Part shown: in pieces, positions 35,457 through 46,182 of the stretch
Position numbering within the stretch: position 1 is the stretch's first letter
How the letters are laid out: the number at the start of each line of letters is the position of its first letter
Source of the DNA: Apostichopus japonicus
Lineage: Eukaryota; Echinodermata; Holothuroidea; Aspidochirotida; Stichopodidae
NCBI RefSeq assembly: GCF_037975245.1
Contig: NC_092582.1
Coordinates: 952,001 to 1,016,000 of the forward strand
DNA length: 64,000 bases
Direction: 5' to 3'
The notes under the pieces: generated by a model
What the model saw: the letters and a program-made list of their open reading frames with translations, nothing else
What the model was told of the DNA's origin: nothing
The model's database searches: none
Position numbers and translations under genes: made by a program

Positions 35457-35657
35457 CTCTTTCACACAATAACTCGAATCCTTGCCATTCTCCAAATGAA
35501 CTAGGAGTAACCCTATAGGGATACGAAAGAAGTTAGATTAGTGACACGAGTAGTTGTACATTGCGTGATACATAACAATTAACATTTTTCATCGGAATAA
35601 GGACTACATCCGGTGTGCTCAATGGGAACTAATTGGACTGTAGCTGCAGAAGTTAGT
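35457..35657 (-). pseudogene. Degenerate type B CCP exon
   Basis: Two pieces of a CCP module remain. At 35582-35657 an AG acceptor is followed by a stretch reading ATVQLVPIEHTGCSPYSDEK then a Cys codon (35582-35584), with a stop directly after it. At 35457-35512 the end of a module (FGEWQGFELLCERG) precedes a GTATTTTG donor. The N-terminal third is missing, the second cysteine appears to be leucine, and about 70 bases separate the two parts. It occupies the place expected for the B exon after the A exon at 35681. Confidence 0.5.
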
Positions 35658-35680
35658 AGATCAAGGTGTTTATTCCTTAC

Positions 35681-35854
35681 TCTCGATACATTCCGGTAGA
35701 GCAGTTGTCCAGCTTCCGAAATCACATACTGAATCTTCCATTTCTGTGGCTTGGTACCCCACATTACAAGATACGTTTCTTGCTGTTACTTGCTCTGGGT
35801 TATCCGTGGAATAATGAACACGTCCATTTCGTATGTTTTGGTGGACACATGGAA
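35681..35854 (-). CDS. CCP module exon, type A
   Basis: A 174-base phase 1-1 exon with acceptor GTACATTTCAG and donor GTAAGGAA. The cysteines are in PCVHQN, VSCNVGY, SVCDFG and PECIES; it has NGRVHYS and GSWTTALP. NGRV(E/H/R)Y and the short length mark it as a type A module, like 37218, 42905 and 44434. Confidence 0.87.
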
Positions 35855-36491
35855 CTGAAATGTACAAGAATGTTTCAATTTGATTACGTTAGAAAATAAA
35901 TAATATTATAGCGGCAGGACTCTGTGCTTTGTTTTATAGAAGCGTATTCTGTTCAGCTTTATTTCTTTACATTATGGAAATTCCGTAAAACGGACTGAAT
36001 CTGTATCACATACATTGCAAGAAAGTAAAGATGAGTAAAAAAACACGGCGTCCTTCGTTATTTGCAACACAATTAAAAAAATAATCAAATTAAACGAATT
36101 AAGATTTACCTTTAAGGAAATATGGTGTAGAAATTATTTGCCTTAGATTCCCTTGTCCTTATCCGAGTAAATATAATATATAATACTGTATAAATATTCA
36201 CATTTTGAGAATCAGTATACCGTGTAATTAATTAACTGGTCATGGTGTTATTTAGATACCTTACGTATAATGAGTATCTCCTTCCTCTCATTCCATATGA
36301 CCCAAGATTGGTTTCCATAAAGTTGTAAAAGTTCAATCATTGTCAATCATAGAAGGTTATTGTTGCTTCAGTTATGAAACATAGGCCTATCCGGCCATTG
36401 CCTAAATCTCGGAAGGCTACGTATTCCATCCATACATATCAAATAACACATACACATTGTCTTGATGCGTTATTCAGATTTTATGACATAC

Positions 36492-36683
36492 TTTTAGTAC
36501 AAGTTGGTGCATCTCCTCGCCATTGTCCAGTAAGACATTGCTTCGTGTCACTTGTTAGATGTCCACGCTCAGTACATACAAAGGTAGCAGTGGTACCGTG
36601 TGGTCTGGTTCCTCGCTCCATTGAGACTCTGTTATATTCAGCTCTCCATTGGCCAACACCAATATCATCCTCACTACAGGGAT
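36492..36683 (-). CDS. CCP module exon, type B
   Basis: A 192-base phase 1-1 exon with acceptor GTATTGACATCAG and donor GTATGTCA. It reads DPCSEDD..., ATFVCTERG, KQCLTGQWRGDAPTC. DPCSE and GTTATFxC mark the type B pattern shared with 43620 and 38498. Confidence 0.88.
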
Positions 36684-37217
36684 CTGATGTCAATACAAAA
36701 GAACATATGTGAAAAACGAGTTTGAAATAATTTCGGTTTTACATAAATGAAATGAGCTTGAGTCTGAAGAGAAAATTATGGACATATTGCTTATGAGTTT
36801 GTTCTCTTTATGAATTACATTAGGTACATTATTCATCATGTACACAAGCCTATAAGGTCCCTGGTTGTTCAAACAGTAACCATTATGATACATGGTAAGT
36901 CAGTTATTTATCAGAAGAGCTGATCTTAAATTGATTATAATAGCACGTTTTATTAAGAAACTGAATTGTTGTTCCGCATGTTATTAAATTGAGGTTTGAG
37001 ACTAACATTGGCCATTCTGTGCCAAGCGGCTGTTTCCAATATTTCTGTCTGATAACATTAATGGAATTTGATCTATTAACAGAACAGCAAATGTCCATAA
37101 ACAGAAGAATGCATCTCACCTCGTCATGACATATGATGTCATAATATCAATTACCTTTGTTTTAAGGCAAAAACAGTAAAGTGTGCCTTAACCTGCTAAT
37201 TATGCACTGACATTTAC

Positions 37218-37394
37218 CTTCAGTACAAACAGGAACGTTTGTCGACCAAACGCCAGCATTACATATTGATTCAACAACTCGTAGGTGCTGGTGGTAACCT
37301 TCCTCACATGTGAATATACGTTCTGAGCCGTGCTCCGGGCGCGATGGTCTATATTCCACTCGGCCATGTTGTAACCCTTCTTCTGGGCATGCAA
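37218..37394 (-). CDS. CCP module exon, type A
   Basis: A 177-base phase 1-1 exon with acceptor CCTCTCTCACAG and donor GTAAATG. It reads ACPEEGLQHGRVEY, then IFTCEEGY, ESICNAG, VWSTNVPVCTEG. Very similar in layout to the A exon at 42905 (HGxVEY...EHGxxR). Confidence 0.88.
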
Positions 37395-38497
37395 CTGTGA
37401 GAGAGGCATACGCCAGTATATGCTAATGTCAGATCGCTTAAAACATCATGTAACCAATTTAACATAAACATCAAGTTTGATATCGTAATAATTTACTACA
37501 TGCAATGCCTTCACCAATGTTGCCAAACGGGAAACTAATTTCTATCATGGTAGACTCTTGTGATTCAACCTAGCACAGAAAGACTGCAAATGTTTACGTT
37601 ATTAAAAGAAACCGCAAACACAGTATTTTCTTTCCTTAGTGGTATGTATGCTTATGATAACACGTAGTACAATTGTTTCGATAGTGAACATATGTTGTTA
37701 AGGGTAAAAGTAGGTTCTACAAATGATAGTTTATAGGAACGTGTTCGAATAGCAGTGATTTTATGTTGTTTCTGGACTGAAAAATTGCTCCAGGGTTTCC
37801 CGGGGAAATATAATGAGGATTGGTTGTAGCAATAACTGTATTCTTAATGTATTGACTTATAAACCGGTTCGAGTCTCTCCCAGATTAATGTATGTCGTCC
37901 AGTTACAGAGTTGTTGACAATTAACAACTCATAATCATGGACGCTAAATATGAATGTAAGAGACTGACTTCGGTCAGCTTGCGGCTTTGATAAGCCAATG
38001 AGGCTTCTTTGCGAGTTCCTGCTTTTAGGAGGATCTAATATACATACATACATAAACGACTTGTCTATTTGAATGTTAACGTTTGTCTCTACTACATCTA
38101 ATCGTATAAAAGATCTCAGTGAAACACATTAATGTTACTCCCCCTTTTATGTTTATGTGACATGAATCAAAGATGATCAAATAAATAACATTTTGCCAAA
38201 CATCCACATGTATGGATTTCATTTAGACTTAGGGTTCGTTCAGAACTCACATCAAATACTTTATTAATTGCCACGATTAACTTCATCTTAACTTTAAATT
38301 TTGATCAAAGGAATTTTTGAAGTCAGTGTTTTTGTAGGATTTGCTGTTGGATTCACTGTTATTTTTTTTTTTTTAAATTTTGATCTTACACTGACTATAA
38401 ATTGTGGTCACTGTAACAATATTATAATGAACCATTCTTTAACTGTAAATTGTTTACTTCAAATTGCTTCAATCACAAAATGCACTAATCCACACAC
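37395..38497. other. Intron, nothing recognised
   Basis: AT-rich intron between the type B exon at 38498 and the type A exon at 37218. No repeat family or exon was recognised. Confidence 0.45.
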
Positions 38498-38687
38498 TTT
38501 TGTTACAAAACAGTCTGTTTCCTCGCCAAGATCCCCGTTGGCAAATTTTCTCTCCTGTATTTTTCGTATCCATGCGGACATTCTAAAGCGGCGATTGTAC
38601 CGGACGATTTAAAATAACGATCTTGAGCATGAGGGCGATACCTAAGATCCCATCCTTTCCCGTCGAGTTCATTCTCGCTACATGGAT
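38498..38687 (-). pseudogene. Type B CCP exon with a one-base insertion
   Basis: Acceptor TTTAATCATCAG, then DPCSENE...GTIAALECPHGY in one frame. After an A-run (38560-38564 on the opposite strand) the second half, ICQRGSWRGNRLFC, is in the next frame. The exon is 190 bases, one more than a multiple of three. The donor candidate (GTGTGTGG) is weaker than in neighbouring exons. Read straight through, the frame meets a stop. Either the exon is dead or one base in the run is a sequencing error. Confidence 0.75.
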
Positions 38688-39501
38688 CTGATGATTAAAG
38701 TACAGCAAATGGATATCGCTTGTACTCTGGACGTATGAATAAAACCCAAAGAAACTATATGTTGCTATTGGAAGGTAAATACGACTGAATATATGTAGGC
38801 CTAACATGTTATACTCAATGTCTATAGACTATAGTTATTAGCTTAAACCAATTACATATGGTACTAGTCAGTTTGACCTTCCTTTTATCTGTTTCCAGAT
38901 ATGTGTAAAAGCATAAACTAATTTACGCCTGTTAGGTCAGGCAACATAAACTAATACCCAATTTAAAATAGGTATTTTGTTCATTGTGGACATACCTTAG
39001 ACCAATTTCAATAATAACACTGGCTTTCAACGAGGTCACCATGGCCATGTATATGTATTGATGTTGGCCTGTCACAATTAACTATCAAAGGAGAATTCAA
39101 TAATGATGTAAACGGTCGCAAATTGACACTTTGTTTAATACTGCTTCATCTGCCTTAGGAAGAGGGGACATCCCCCCCCCCCCTCACACACACACACACA
39201 CACACACATACCTCTACCTCTTTCATTCAGCTGGATACTTTAAAAAAAATGTTAACGGTTTCATCGAAATATTGAGTAGGAAAGTTGAAATGTTTAATGC
39301 CGAACTGATCCAATGTTATTCTACACAACAAAAATTCGTCTGTCCTTATCTACATTCCGCTCTAAACATCGTTTTTTGTAATACACATATATATTAATAT
39401 ATGTCGAGAGACTTCTTCCGCGAAAGCTACACTCCTCCAACAACATCACACAAGGTGAGCTAGCTGCCCTGAGGACACTCAAGAACAATCGTGACCGCAT
39501 T

Positions 39502-39918
39502 ATGAAGTCAGCAGACAAAGGTGGTGCTACAGTGGTCTGGAGATGTGACGAATATGTAGCCGAGGCTGAGCGACAGTTGTCTGATCCTCCTTCTTGTGTT
39601 CAACTCGACAGTGACCCTACTGCTACCTACCAAAAAACGGCCACTGCCGAAGAAAAATCACTTATTCAGACAAAGGTTCTTCCTGCTACAGCCAGCAATT
39701 TAATACACCCTGGCCCTCGAATTCCTAACTTTTATATGCTTGCCAAAATCCGCAAGGACAACAAACCCGGTCGGCTAATCGTATCCAGTCACAGCTGTCC
39801 TACGTTCTTCATTTCAGAATTCATTAACGGGGTCCTTAACCCTATCGTCAAAACGTTACCAACTTTTTTTTCAGGACACACCGCACTTCTTACGCATCAT
39901 CAACGATTTCAAGTTTGA
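39502..39918 (+). CDS. Penelope RT N-terminal part
   Basis: Contains IMKSADKGGATVVW, the conserved KxADKGGxxVV motif of Penelope RTs, and RIPNFYMLAKIRKDN with GRLIVSSHSCPT (PKIHK / RPIVS-like RT motifs). The similarity starts upstream near 39405 in the other frames. At a T8 run near 39865 the frame slips: one T too many. Confidence 0.82.
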   Translation: MKSADKGGATVVWRCDEYVAEAERQLSDPPSCVQLDSDPTATYQKTATAEEKSLIQTKVLPATASNLIHPGPRIPNFYMLAKIRKDNKPGRLIVSSHSCPTFFISEFINGVLNPIVKTLPTFFSGHTALLTHHQRFQV

Positions 39919-39949
39919 CCGTGAAGCTACCAACCATTTTCTCTTCACA

Positions 39950-41041
39950 TTGGATGTGAGCAGCCTCTATACTTCTATACCACATGATTTCGCTCTCAGT
40001 TCACTGCGCCATTACCTCGACCAACGCGGTAATCCCTCCATACCCACCACCATTTTATTAAGGCTCACGGAGATGGTCCTAACCACCAACGCCTTCCACT
40101 TCAATGGACACTATTACCGGCAACTCACAGGTGTATCTATGGGTACCAAGCTGGGTCCATCGGTAGCGTGCCTCACCATGGGACTATTCGAGGAGCGTGT
40201 GTTATCTAGTTTCCGTGGCACCGTACTTTATCATCGCTATATCGATGATATCGTGGGAGTATCAGTTTTTTCGAGAGTTCACCTTGAAAATTTTATTGAT
40301 TTTGTTAGTAATTTCCATCCTTGCTTGAAATTCATACATACTATTTCCGAGTCTTCGGTGACCTTCCTGGACATGGAACTCTCTATCGAGCATAGCAACA
40401 TCGTTTCTAATATTCACTTCAAACCAACGGACTCACACAGCTACTTGCTATATTCATCCAGCCATTCCCCAAGTTGCATTAACTCAATTCCTTCATCTCA
40501 ACTGTTGAGAGCAAAACGAATCTGCTCCAAGGTTTCGGATTTCGACAACGCATCTTCTATGTTTAATGGTTTCTTCCGATCTCGGGGATACCCTCCCTCA
40601 GTTATAATTACCGCCAATCAACGCATTAACCTCATCAGCCGAGAATCGACTCTGGAACCCACCAACGCCGTCACTAACACCGATCGCATTCCCCTCACAC
40701 TTCCTTTCCATCCCTTATTACAACACATTCGCCACACCGTGTACAGGAACTTCAAAACCCTCACACGTGACCCTACCACCGAGGACGTTTTCACTGAGAT
40801 GCCTATTACAGCGTATAAGCGACTGAACAACCTGGCGGATCATTTGATGACGGCATCGCATCCTCAGCCCACCCTTGTCGACACTCCCGGCAACTACCCT
40901 TGTAACCGCAGTAGACGCAATACCTGCAAGTATGTTATTTATAATACTGTGCTTCGTATCACTGGCCATAAAAACTCTTTTATAATTAGACATCATTTTC
41001 ATGTACTTCTATTTCAATGTGATTTATATTATAATATGTAA
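39950..41041 (+). CDS. Penelope RT catalytic part
   Basis: A 363-residue frame. LDVSSLYTSIPH carries the first catalytic Asp, QLTGVSMGTKLGPSVACLTM follows, and YHRYIDDIVGV is the YIDD box. FLDMELSIE and IHFKPTDSHSYLLYSSSHSP are typical of the Penelope thumb. A Cys-rich CNRSRRNTCKYV linker leads to the GIY-YIG region, which is lost to a stop at 41039. Confidence 0.9.
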   Translation: MDVSSLYTSIPHDFALSSLRHYLDQRGNPSIPTTILLRLTEMVLTTNAFHFNGHYYRQLTGVSMGTKLGPSVACLTMGLFEERVLSSFRGTVLYHRYIDDIVGVSVFSRVHLENFIDFVSNFHPCLKFIHTISESSVTFLDMELSIEHSNIVSNIHFKPTDSHSYLLYSSSHSPSCINSIPSSQLLRAKRICSKVSDFDNASSMFNGFFRSRGYPPSVIITANQRINLISRESTLEPTNAVTNTDRIPLTLPFHPLLQHIRHTVYRNFKTLTRDPTTEDVFTEMPITAYKRLNNLADHLMTASHPQPTLVDTPGNYPCNRSRRNTCKYVIYNTVLRITGHKNSFIIRHHFHVLLFQCDLYYNM

Positions 41042-41700
41042 ACGTTGCAAATTACTTTACATAGGTGAAACTTAACGAAGACTGGCAGATCGAATTACTG
41101 AACATTTACGCCTCATCAAATCCAAGTTTTCTGGTTACCCTGTTGCCTCTCACTTCAATTCACCCTCCCTCTGTAAGATCACTGACTTTTCCATTACGTG
41201 TGCTCTGTCCCCCAGAGGCACTGATATCGATCGATCGTTTTCACGGAGATGCCTATTACAGCGTATAAGCGACTGAACAACCTGGCGGATCATTTGATGA
41301 GGGCATCACATCCTCAGCCCACCCTTGTCGACACTCCCGGCAACTACCCTTGTAATCGCAGTAGATGCAATACCTGCAAGTATGTTATTTATAATACTGT
41401 GCTTCGTATCACTGGCCATAAAAACTCTTTTATAATTAGACATCATTTTCATGTACTTCTATTTCAATGTGATTTATATTATAATATGTAAACGTTGCAA
41501 ATTACTTTACATAGGTGAAACTTAACGAAGACTGGCAGATCGAATTACTGACATTTACGCCTCATCAAATCCAAGTTTTCTGGTTACCCTGTTGCCTCTC
41601 ACTTCAATTCACCCTCCCTCTGTAAGATCACTGACTTTTCCGTTACGTGTGCTCTGTCCCCCGGAGGCACTGATATCGATCGACTAAAATACGAGAATAG
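40785..41700. repeat. 452-bp tandem duplication of the Penelope 3' region
   Basis: The sequence from about 40785 (CGTTTTCACTGAGATGCC) to 41236 is repeated from about 41237 to 41690 with only a few substitutions and one-base indels. The copy boundary falls inside GATCGATCGTTTTCAC. Confidence 0.92.
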
Positions 41701-41865
41701 ACTTATTTCGAACTTAGCACCTTATCCCCTTATGGTTTAAACTCCAAATTCGATTTGTTGTAAGTCCTTTACTCTGCTACTTTTCGCTTCTTTCATGTGT
41801 GTGCATTGGACCATTTTATCTTTCTTCGCTCGCTGTTTACAGTTTCAGTAGTGTTTCTGCTCACT

Positions 41866-41893
41866 TTGTTAAAGGGTTTGTACCCGAAACGTC
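41866..41893 (+). ncRNA. Degenerate hammerhead-like motif
   Basis: GGGT-TTGT-ACCC stem followed by GAAACGTC. The last part matches the GAAAC-GUC of a hammerhead with minimal stem III. The upstream box reads TTGTTAA instead of CUGANGA, so a working ribozyme is unlikely. Confidence 0.3.
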
Positions 41894-42189
41894 GTGTTTC
41901 TTTTCTTTATTAGCAATTTTTTCCACTATATTAATATAACTTTTTATCGCTGCTATCCCAGTCATTGTAGGTCACTTACGCTGAATTAGATTATAATAAG
42001 AACTTGTGCATGAGGCCACAAAATGTTTGTCGTAGATATATGTCTCTTCAACAACTAATCAAAATTCAGCTATCGTAGATAAGATTTTGCGAGCATGGTT
42101 ACTGCATTTTGAAATTTCAAGTTAAATTCAAGTTCCTTTGTTATTCATAACCTGATGAGAGCAAAAAAGATCTGTTAAAATTGCGCTTC

Positions 42190-42738
42190 TGTCGATATCA
42201 CACCAACGTTGTGTCTAAAATTGTTTATATCATTATATATATATCATTATATACATATCATATTACGGCCCTTAGTTATCTGACGCACCTCGTCGCTTCC
42301 TACTCAACACAACGTCGTCTCCGCTCGTCGTCCGAAACCCTTCTAAGTCGTCCTCGCAGGTGCAACACTAGATTCTACGGAGACAGATGTTACAGCGCTG
42401 CAGCTCCCGAAGTCTGGAACAATTTGCCTAGGGACCTTCGTGAAGCAACTCATCTAAACAGTTTTAAGAAAGATTTGAAAACTTACCTTTTTAGCTGTCT
42501 TTAACTCTCACAGTATTTGCTTCTTTTTATATGGTTACTAGTTTGCTTTTTAGCCTGATTTATTTTTGTAGGTTACTATAGTCTTAACATCTTAGCTGTT
42601 TTTATCTGTATATTGTATTTCGTATCTTTTTGAGTTTGCATCTTTTGGTTTCTTAGCCTGGTTTATCTGTTTATGACTTTCTTTTTACTGTACAGCGCTT
42701 CGAGATTTTTGGGAGGCGCTATATAAGTAGTATTTATT
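42190..42738 (+). pseudogene. L2/CR1-type LINE 3' end fragment
   Basis: The C-terminal RT tail is intact: RRLRSSSETLLSRPR, FYGDRCYSAAAPEVWNNLPR, FKKDLKTYLFSCL. It is followed by a 3' untranslated region ending GCGCTATATAAGTAG and a short ATT tail. The tail is closely related to that of the LINE ending near 57061. It sits just downstream of the A exon at 42905 on the opposite strand. Confidence 0.87.
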
Positions 42739-42904
42739 ATTATTATTATTGTATTTTCATGTTTTAAAAATAACTATAGTCGAAGCGTAGGCCCATGCTT
42801 TCCAAACTTTTCTTAGGAAAAGCACATGTTTGCAGTTTAAAATAAAGCCGTTTGTGTATGCTGATTAGTTGGTAGCTTTCAATCCATTTTGGGTGTGTTC
42901 TTAC

Positions 42905-43077
42905 CTTCGACACATTCAGGAAGCTCTCTCGTCCACTGTCCGGCGTCACAGGTAGATGCACCGTTCCTCGTAATGTAAAACCGTCATCGCAAATGTAAGA
43001 TCGGTCTGTACCATGTTCAACACGATCGCTTGAGTATTCTACCCGACCATTATTCAAATTCTCACCTTCACAAGGAA
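42905..43077 (-). pseudogene. Type A CCP exon with a one-base deletion
   Basis: Acceptor TTTCATTAG, then PCEGENLNNGRVEYS and YICDDGFTLRG in one frame. The second half (STCDAGQWTRELPECVEG) and its GTAAGAAC donor are in another frame, with the switch near 42957-42966. The exon is 173 bases, one short of 174. The next exon of the series (38498) has one base too many, yet the combined frame still hits a stop inside that exon. Real decay and assembly error are both possible. Confidence 0.78.
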
Positions 43078-43279
43078 CTAATGAAATTAAAGAATGAAAA
43101 ATGCGAAGGATATTTCTTCGTTTCTGTTGAAATTTACATGGAGCCTGGAGTATTCTGATCAATAAGCCAGAAATCGTGAGGTAAAATAGTAACATTTAAG
43201 GCTCACAACTTTGTTAACAACAACATAGCTGCATTCAGTTAATTGAATTTTTAAATTCGCCAATTTGTCAGTTCTTCAG

Positions 43280-43397
43280 TCCGTCAATCCGTTAATTCGT
43301 CAACTCGTCAACTCGTCAACTCGCCAACTCGTCAATTCGTCAATTCGTCAATTCGTCAATTCGTCAATTCATCAATTCATCATTTCATCATTTCATC
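43280..43397. repeat. 9-bp minisatellite
   Basis: Repeats of AATTCGTCA with drift to CAACTCGTCA at one end and ATTTCATCA at the other; about 12 copies. Confidence 0.9.
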
Positions 43398-43619
43398 GAA
43401 TTTATTTTCTTAATCGGATGTCTGTTTTTCACACATATTTAAGTAGGAATAAAAGAAACTGCTTGTGCAAATTGCTGTGTATCTGTTGTACATAATAAAG
43501 ATTGATCAAGATATATTCTCGCTAATCAATCGGCGATAATGTGATATTGCTTGCACTTTTATTGAGTCTGATTTTCTTTAATTTGTTAAGTTATACGTTA
43601 AAAACAAGACATCACTTAC

Positions 43620-43817
43620 TCTTTCTACAGAATGGTCGCTGCCCATCCCAACTTCCAAGTAGACACGTCTGTTTTACATCTGTGGCATATCCATACTGTA
43701 GACAGTTGAAGGTGGCAATAGTTCCACCTAACCGGTATCCGGAGCCTGGTTCCGATTCAGGTGTGTTGTATACAGCTTCCCAGTATCCAAAGTCAATTGA
43801 TGATTCACTACAGGGCT
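43620..43817 (-). CDS. CCP module exon, type B
   Basis: A 198-base phase 1-1 exon with acceptor TATATTTAAG and donor GTAAGTGA. It reads PCSESSIDFGYWEAVYN, ATFNCLQYGY, KQTCLLGSWDGQRPFCRKS. Four cysteines and the tryptophan are in place. It has the same frame and layout as 36492. Confidence 0.85.
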
Positions 43818-44433
43818 CTTAAATATAAAATGATTATATTTTCATTCTCAAAAAGGTGGAGTAGAAAAAATAGATGTCTCTATGCTGGTTTTTATTTAAA
43901 AGTTTGATATATAATACATAAATAATTTTCCTGTTCTCTATTTTAACATGTCAGTAATTCTGCAACCATTTTAAGTGGCATCATACTCGATTGTTGGATC
44001 TGTATAGTTGTTAATATAAATCAAATATCTAATAATTCGCAAGATATGTGCTCAGTTTGTTACAAAACATATAAAAAATGGATAAAAAATGACTGAATCT
44101 TCTGGATAATTACTCAATATTATCCAAGCTCTAAATGTTCATGTTTGCTGTGAGATGTTTTAAAGAAACGTCACAAAAATTCAATTCAAACATCAATATA
44201 TGTATCTGTGTGTACTTTTGGTCGCGTGGTGTCTTTTGAAAGTTTCTTAATTCATAAGATGACAACATAATTGCATATGGTTTATGCTTTGACATCTTCA
44301 AGCATATTTAATATTACTGAGTACAGAACATTCAACCTGAAATACAATATTTATAACATTAGGATTTTATAAAGTATTTGAAAGTCAGTTTCTTCGTTGG
44401 CTTTTGTGTCACGTTTAGCTTGCATACACATAC

Positions 44434-44622
44434 CTTCAATACACCTTGGTGGTTCATTAGTCCAAATTCCTAAATCACATGAACTTGAGCTATGGTGGCT
44501 TTTGTAGTAACCATTATTGCACGTGAACGTTGCGGTGGTATTTTGTTCCAGTGTTAGGATTATACGTGCATTTAGTGTATACCTTACTCGCCCGTTCTGT
44601 ATGGCAATCGGTGGGCACAGAA
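44434..44622 (-). CDS. CCP module exon, type A
   Basis: A 189-base phase 1-1 exon with acceptor CATTCGTACCAG and donor GTATGTGT. It reads LCPPIAIQNGRVRYT, ATFTCNNGYY, SSSCDLGIWTNEPPRCIEG. First A module of the duplicated A-B series in transcript order. Confidence 0.88.
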
Positions 44623-44987
44623 CTGGTACGAATGAAACAAAAAAATTACGGTACAAATAAAATTGATATTATCTCAATTAGGAATATTAATAAAACGCAT
44701 TGCTTTACAATTCGGAAAGGAAGGTATGTCTCCCTTGAATACATCGTAGCAAGGACCAAACAAGATATAAATATTAGCTCTAATAAAGGGTAAAATGAGT
44801 TATGAGCTATAATGGTCTATAAATAAATAGTACATTCTGTGCGGCTATAGAAAGTCTACAACTCGTTCTCACTGCCAGCCTATACTGAACAGACATTTAT
44901 TTGGTTATAATTCAGATTTTTTTCACATTGATAACGCAGTTGATAAAGTTCAGTACAATATTATATTTTAATTAAGTTCTTTCTTAC

Positions 44988-45218
44988 TCTTCTCGCATGT
45001 AGGCGTTGGAGAAGACCACGATTGGCCGCGAAGTCTTCCGCTTGATCGACAGGTTGATTGACCTGGAGCGCCTTGTGGTATTCTATACCCTCTCCTACAG
45101 GTGAATGACCGAATTGTTCTTACTGGTTTGTATCTGATGTTAGTACATGGTATACCATCAGGATGACTGAAATTCACTGAAATACCAGCGTCTTGAGTGA
45201 CTTGGATTAAACAAACGA
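44988..45218 (-). CDS. CCP module exon with a fifth cysteine
   Basis: A 231-base phase 1-1 exon with acceptor CTCTCTTTTAG and donor GTAAGAAA. The cysteines are VVC, an extra one in GIPCTNI, FTCRRGY, STCRSS and PTCEKS; the tryptophan is in GQSWSSPTP. It is longer than its neighbours. The unpaired cysteine is notable because the adjacent module (45759) also has five. Confidence 0.83.
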
Positions 45219-45758
45219 CTAAAAGAGAGATCAAAGGAATACTGTTTACTAAATCATTGAAAACGAGATGTGAAATCAAACTTATTACTTCATGAGAAGT
45301 TTGATATGTAAACTCTCTATTCTTATGAATAACTAAAAAATAACTTATGAATTAACTAAGAAAGAAACCAGATTTATATGATAGTGCGAAAGATGTTAGT
45401 GATTGTTCGGAAAAAAATGTTGAGAGAAGAGCGTGAAAAGTAACGAAGTCTCTTATCTACGGTGAAATGACACTAAAATCCTCCATACGAAGGAAGTAGG
45501 TTTTTGCTGATATGATTTGCTGATAAGTTCTACCTGATTGAAACAGATTAAAACATCATTCGGTACTTTCTGATAGTAATATGCCCAATTGAAAACGTTG
45601 TTTTGCATCTCTGTTGAGAAAAAATAGATTGGACATAAAGATAATACGTGAATGTATAGATACCTGCCTGGATCAGGTTTATACGCACATACATATTATT
45701 CTGTATAATTAGGCTAATCACAGAATGTTAAGCTCTGTTATTCTCGTAGTGTACTTAC

Positions 45759-45944
45759 GAAGACAGAGCGTTTGTGGAGGTGGCATCCATTCCCCATCTA
45801 TACATCTTAATGGTGATATCTGGCATTTAAAATATCCGTTGTTACATGTGTATGTTAGACCATATCCATCGGATTTAGTGTCACCATCTCTAACATTGCC
45901 CAACCATCGACCATAGTATGGACGAGTGGGCACAACGCAAGTAG
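45759..45944 (-). CDS. CCP module exon with a fifth cysteine
   Basis: A 186-base phase 1-1 exon with acceptor TTTTTAATTACAG and a near-consensus donor GTAAGTAC. The cysteines are in ATCVVP, YTCNNGYF, KCQISP (extra), LRCIDG and TLCLR; the tryptophan is in GEWMPPP. Confidence 0.86.
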
Positions 45945-46148
45945 CTGTAATTAAAAACAATAACATTCAAATGCGACAAATGCATTCAAATGCGACCACC
46001 CCACCCCCCCCCCCTCCTTGAGCATATGTTGTGTTTATGATATCGCTAGTAATTGCAAAATAGAAAATGCTTCGATGCAACTTACAAGGCCTGGGAAGTG
46101 CCATTTCCAGCGATCGGGGATACATTTTCGGCCAAAATTTTCATGTAC

Positions 46149-46182
46149 GCTAAGCGCCAACTCAAAGTGGCGCTACGCTTAG
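46149..46182. other. Imperfect stem-loop
   Basis: GCTAAGCGCCA and TGGCGCTACGCTTAG pair around an ACTCAAAG loop with a small bulge. It lies in locally GC-richer sequence (46080-46250) that looks like an unidentified repeat. Confidence 0.4.

Larger units (their letters stand above)
39405..41960 (+). mobile_element. Second Penelope-like element, partly duplicated
   Basis: Plus-strand element with an RT-coding region, a decayed GIY-YIG region (LLYIGETKRRLADR in changing frames near 41050-41110), and a terminal noncoding region with TACCCGAAACGTCG near 41881. The 3' part is tandemly duplicated. It begins abruptly next to a CA microsatellite (39185-39208) and is probably 5'-truncated. It is inserted in the intron between the two frameshifted CCP exons at 42905 and 38498. 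Confidence 0.85.
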
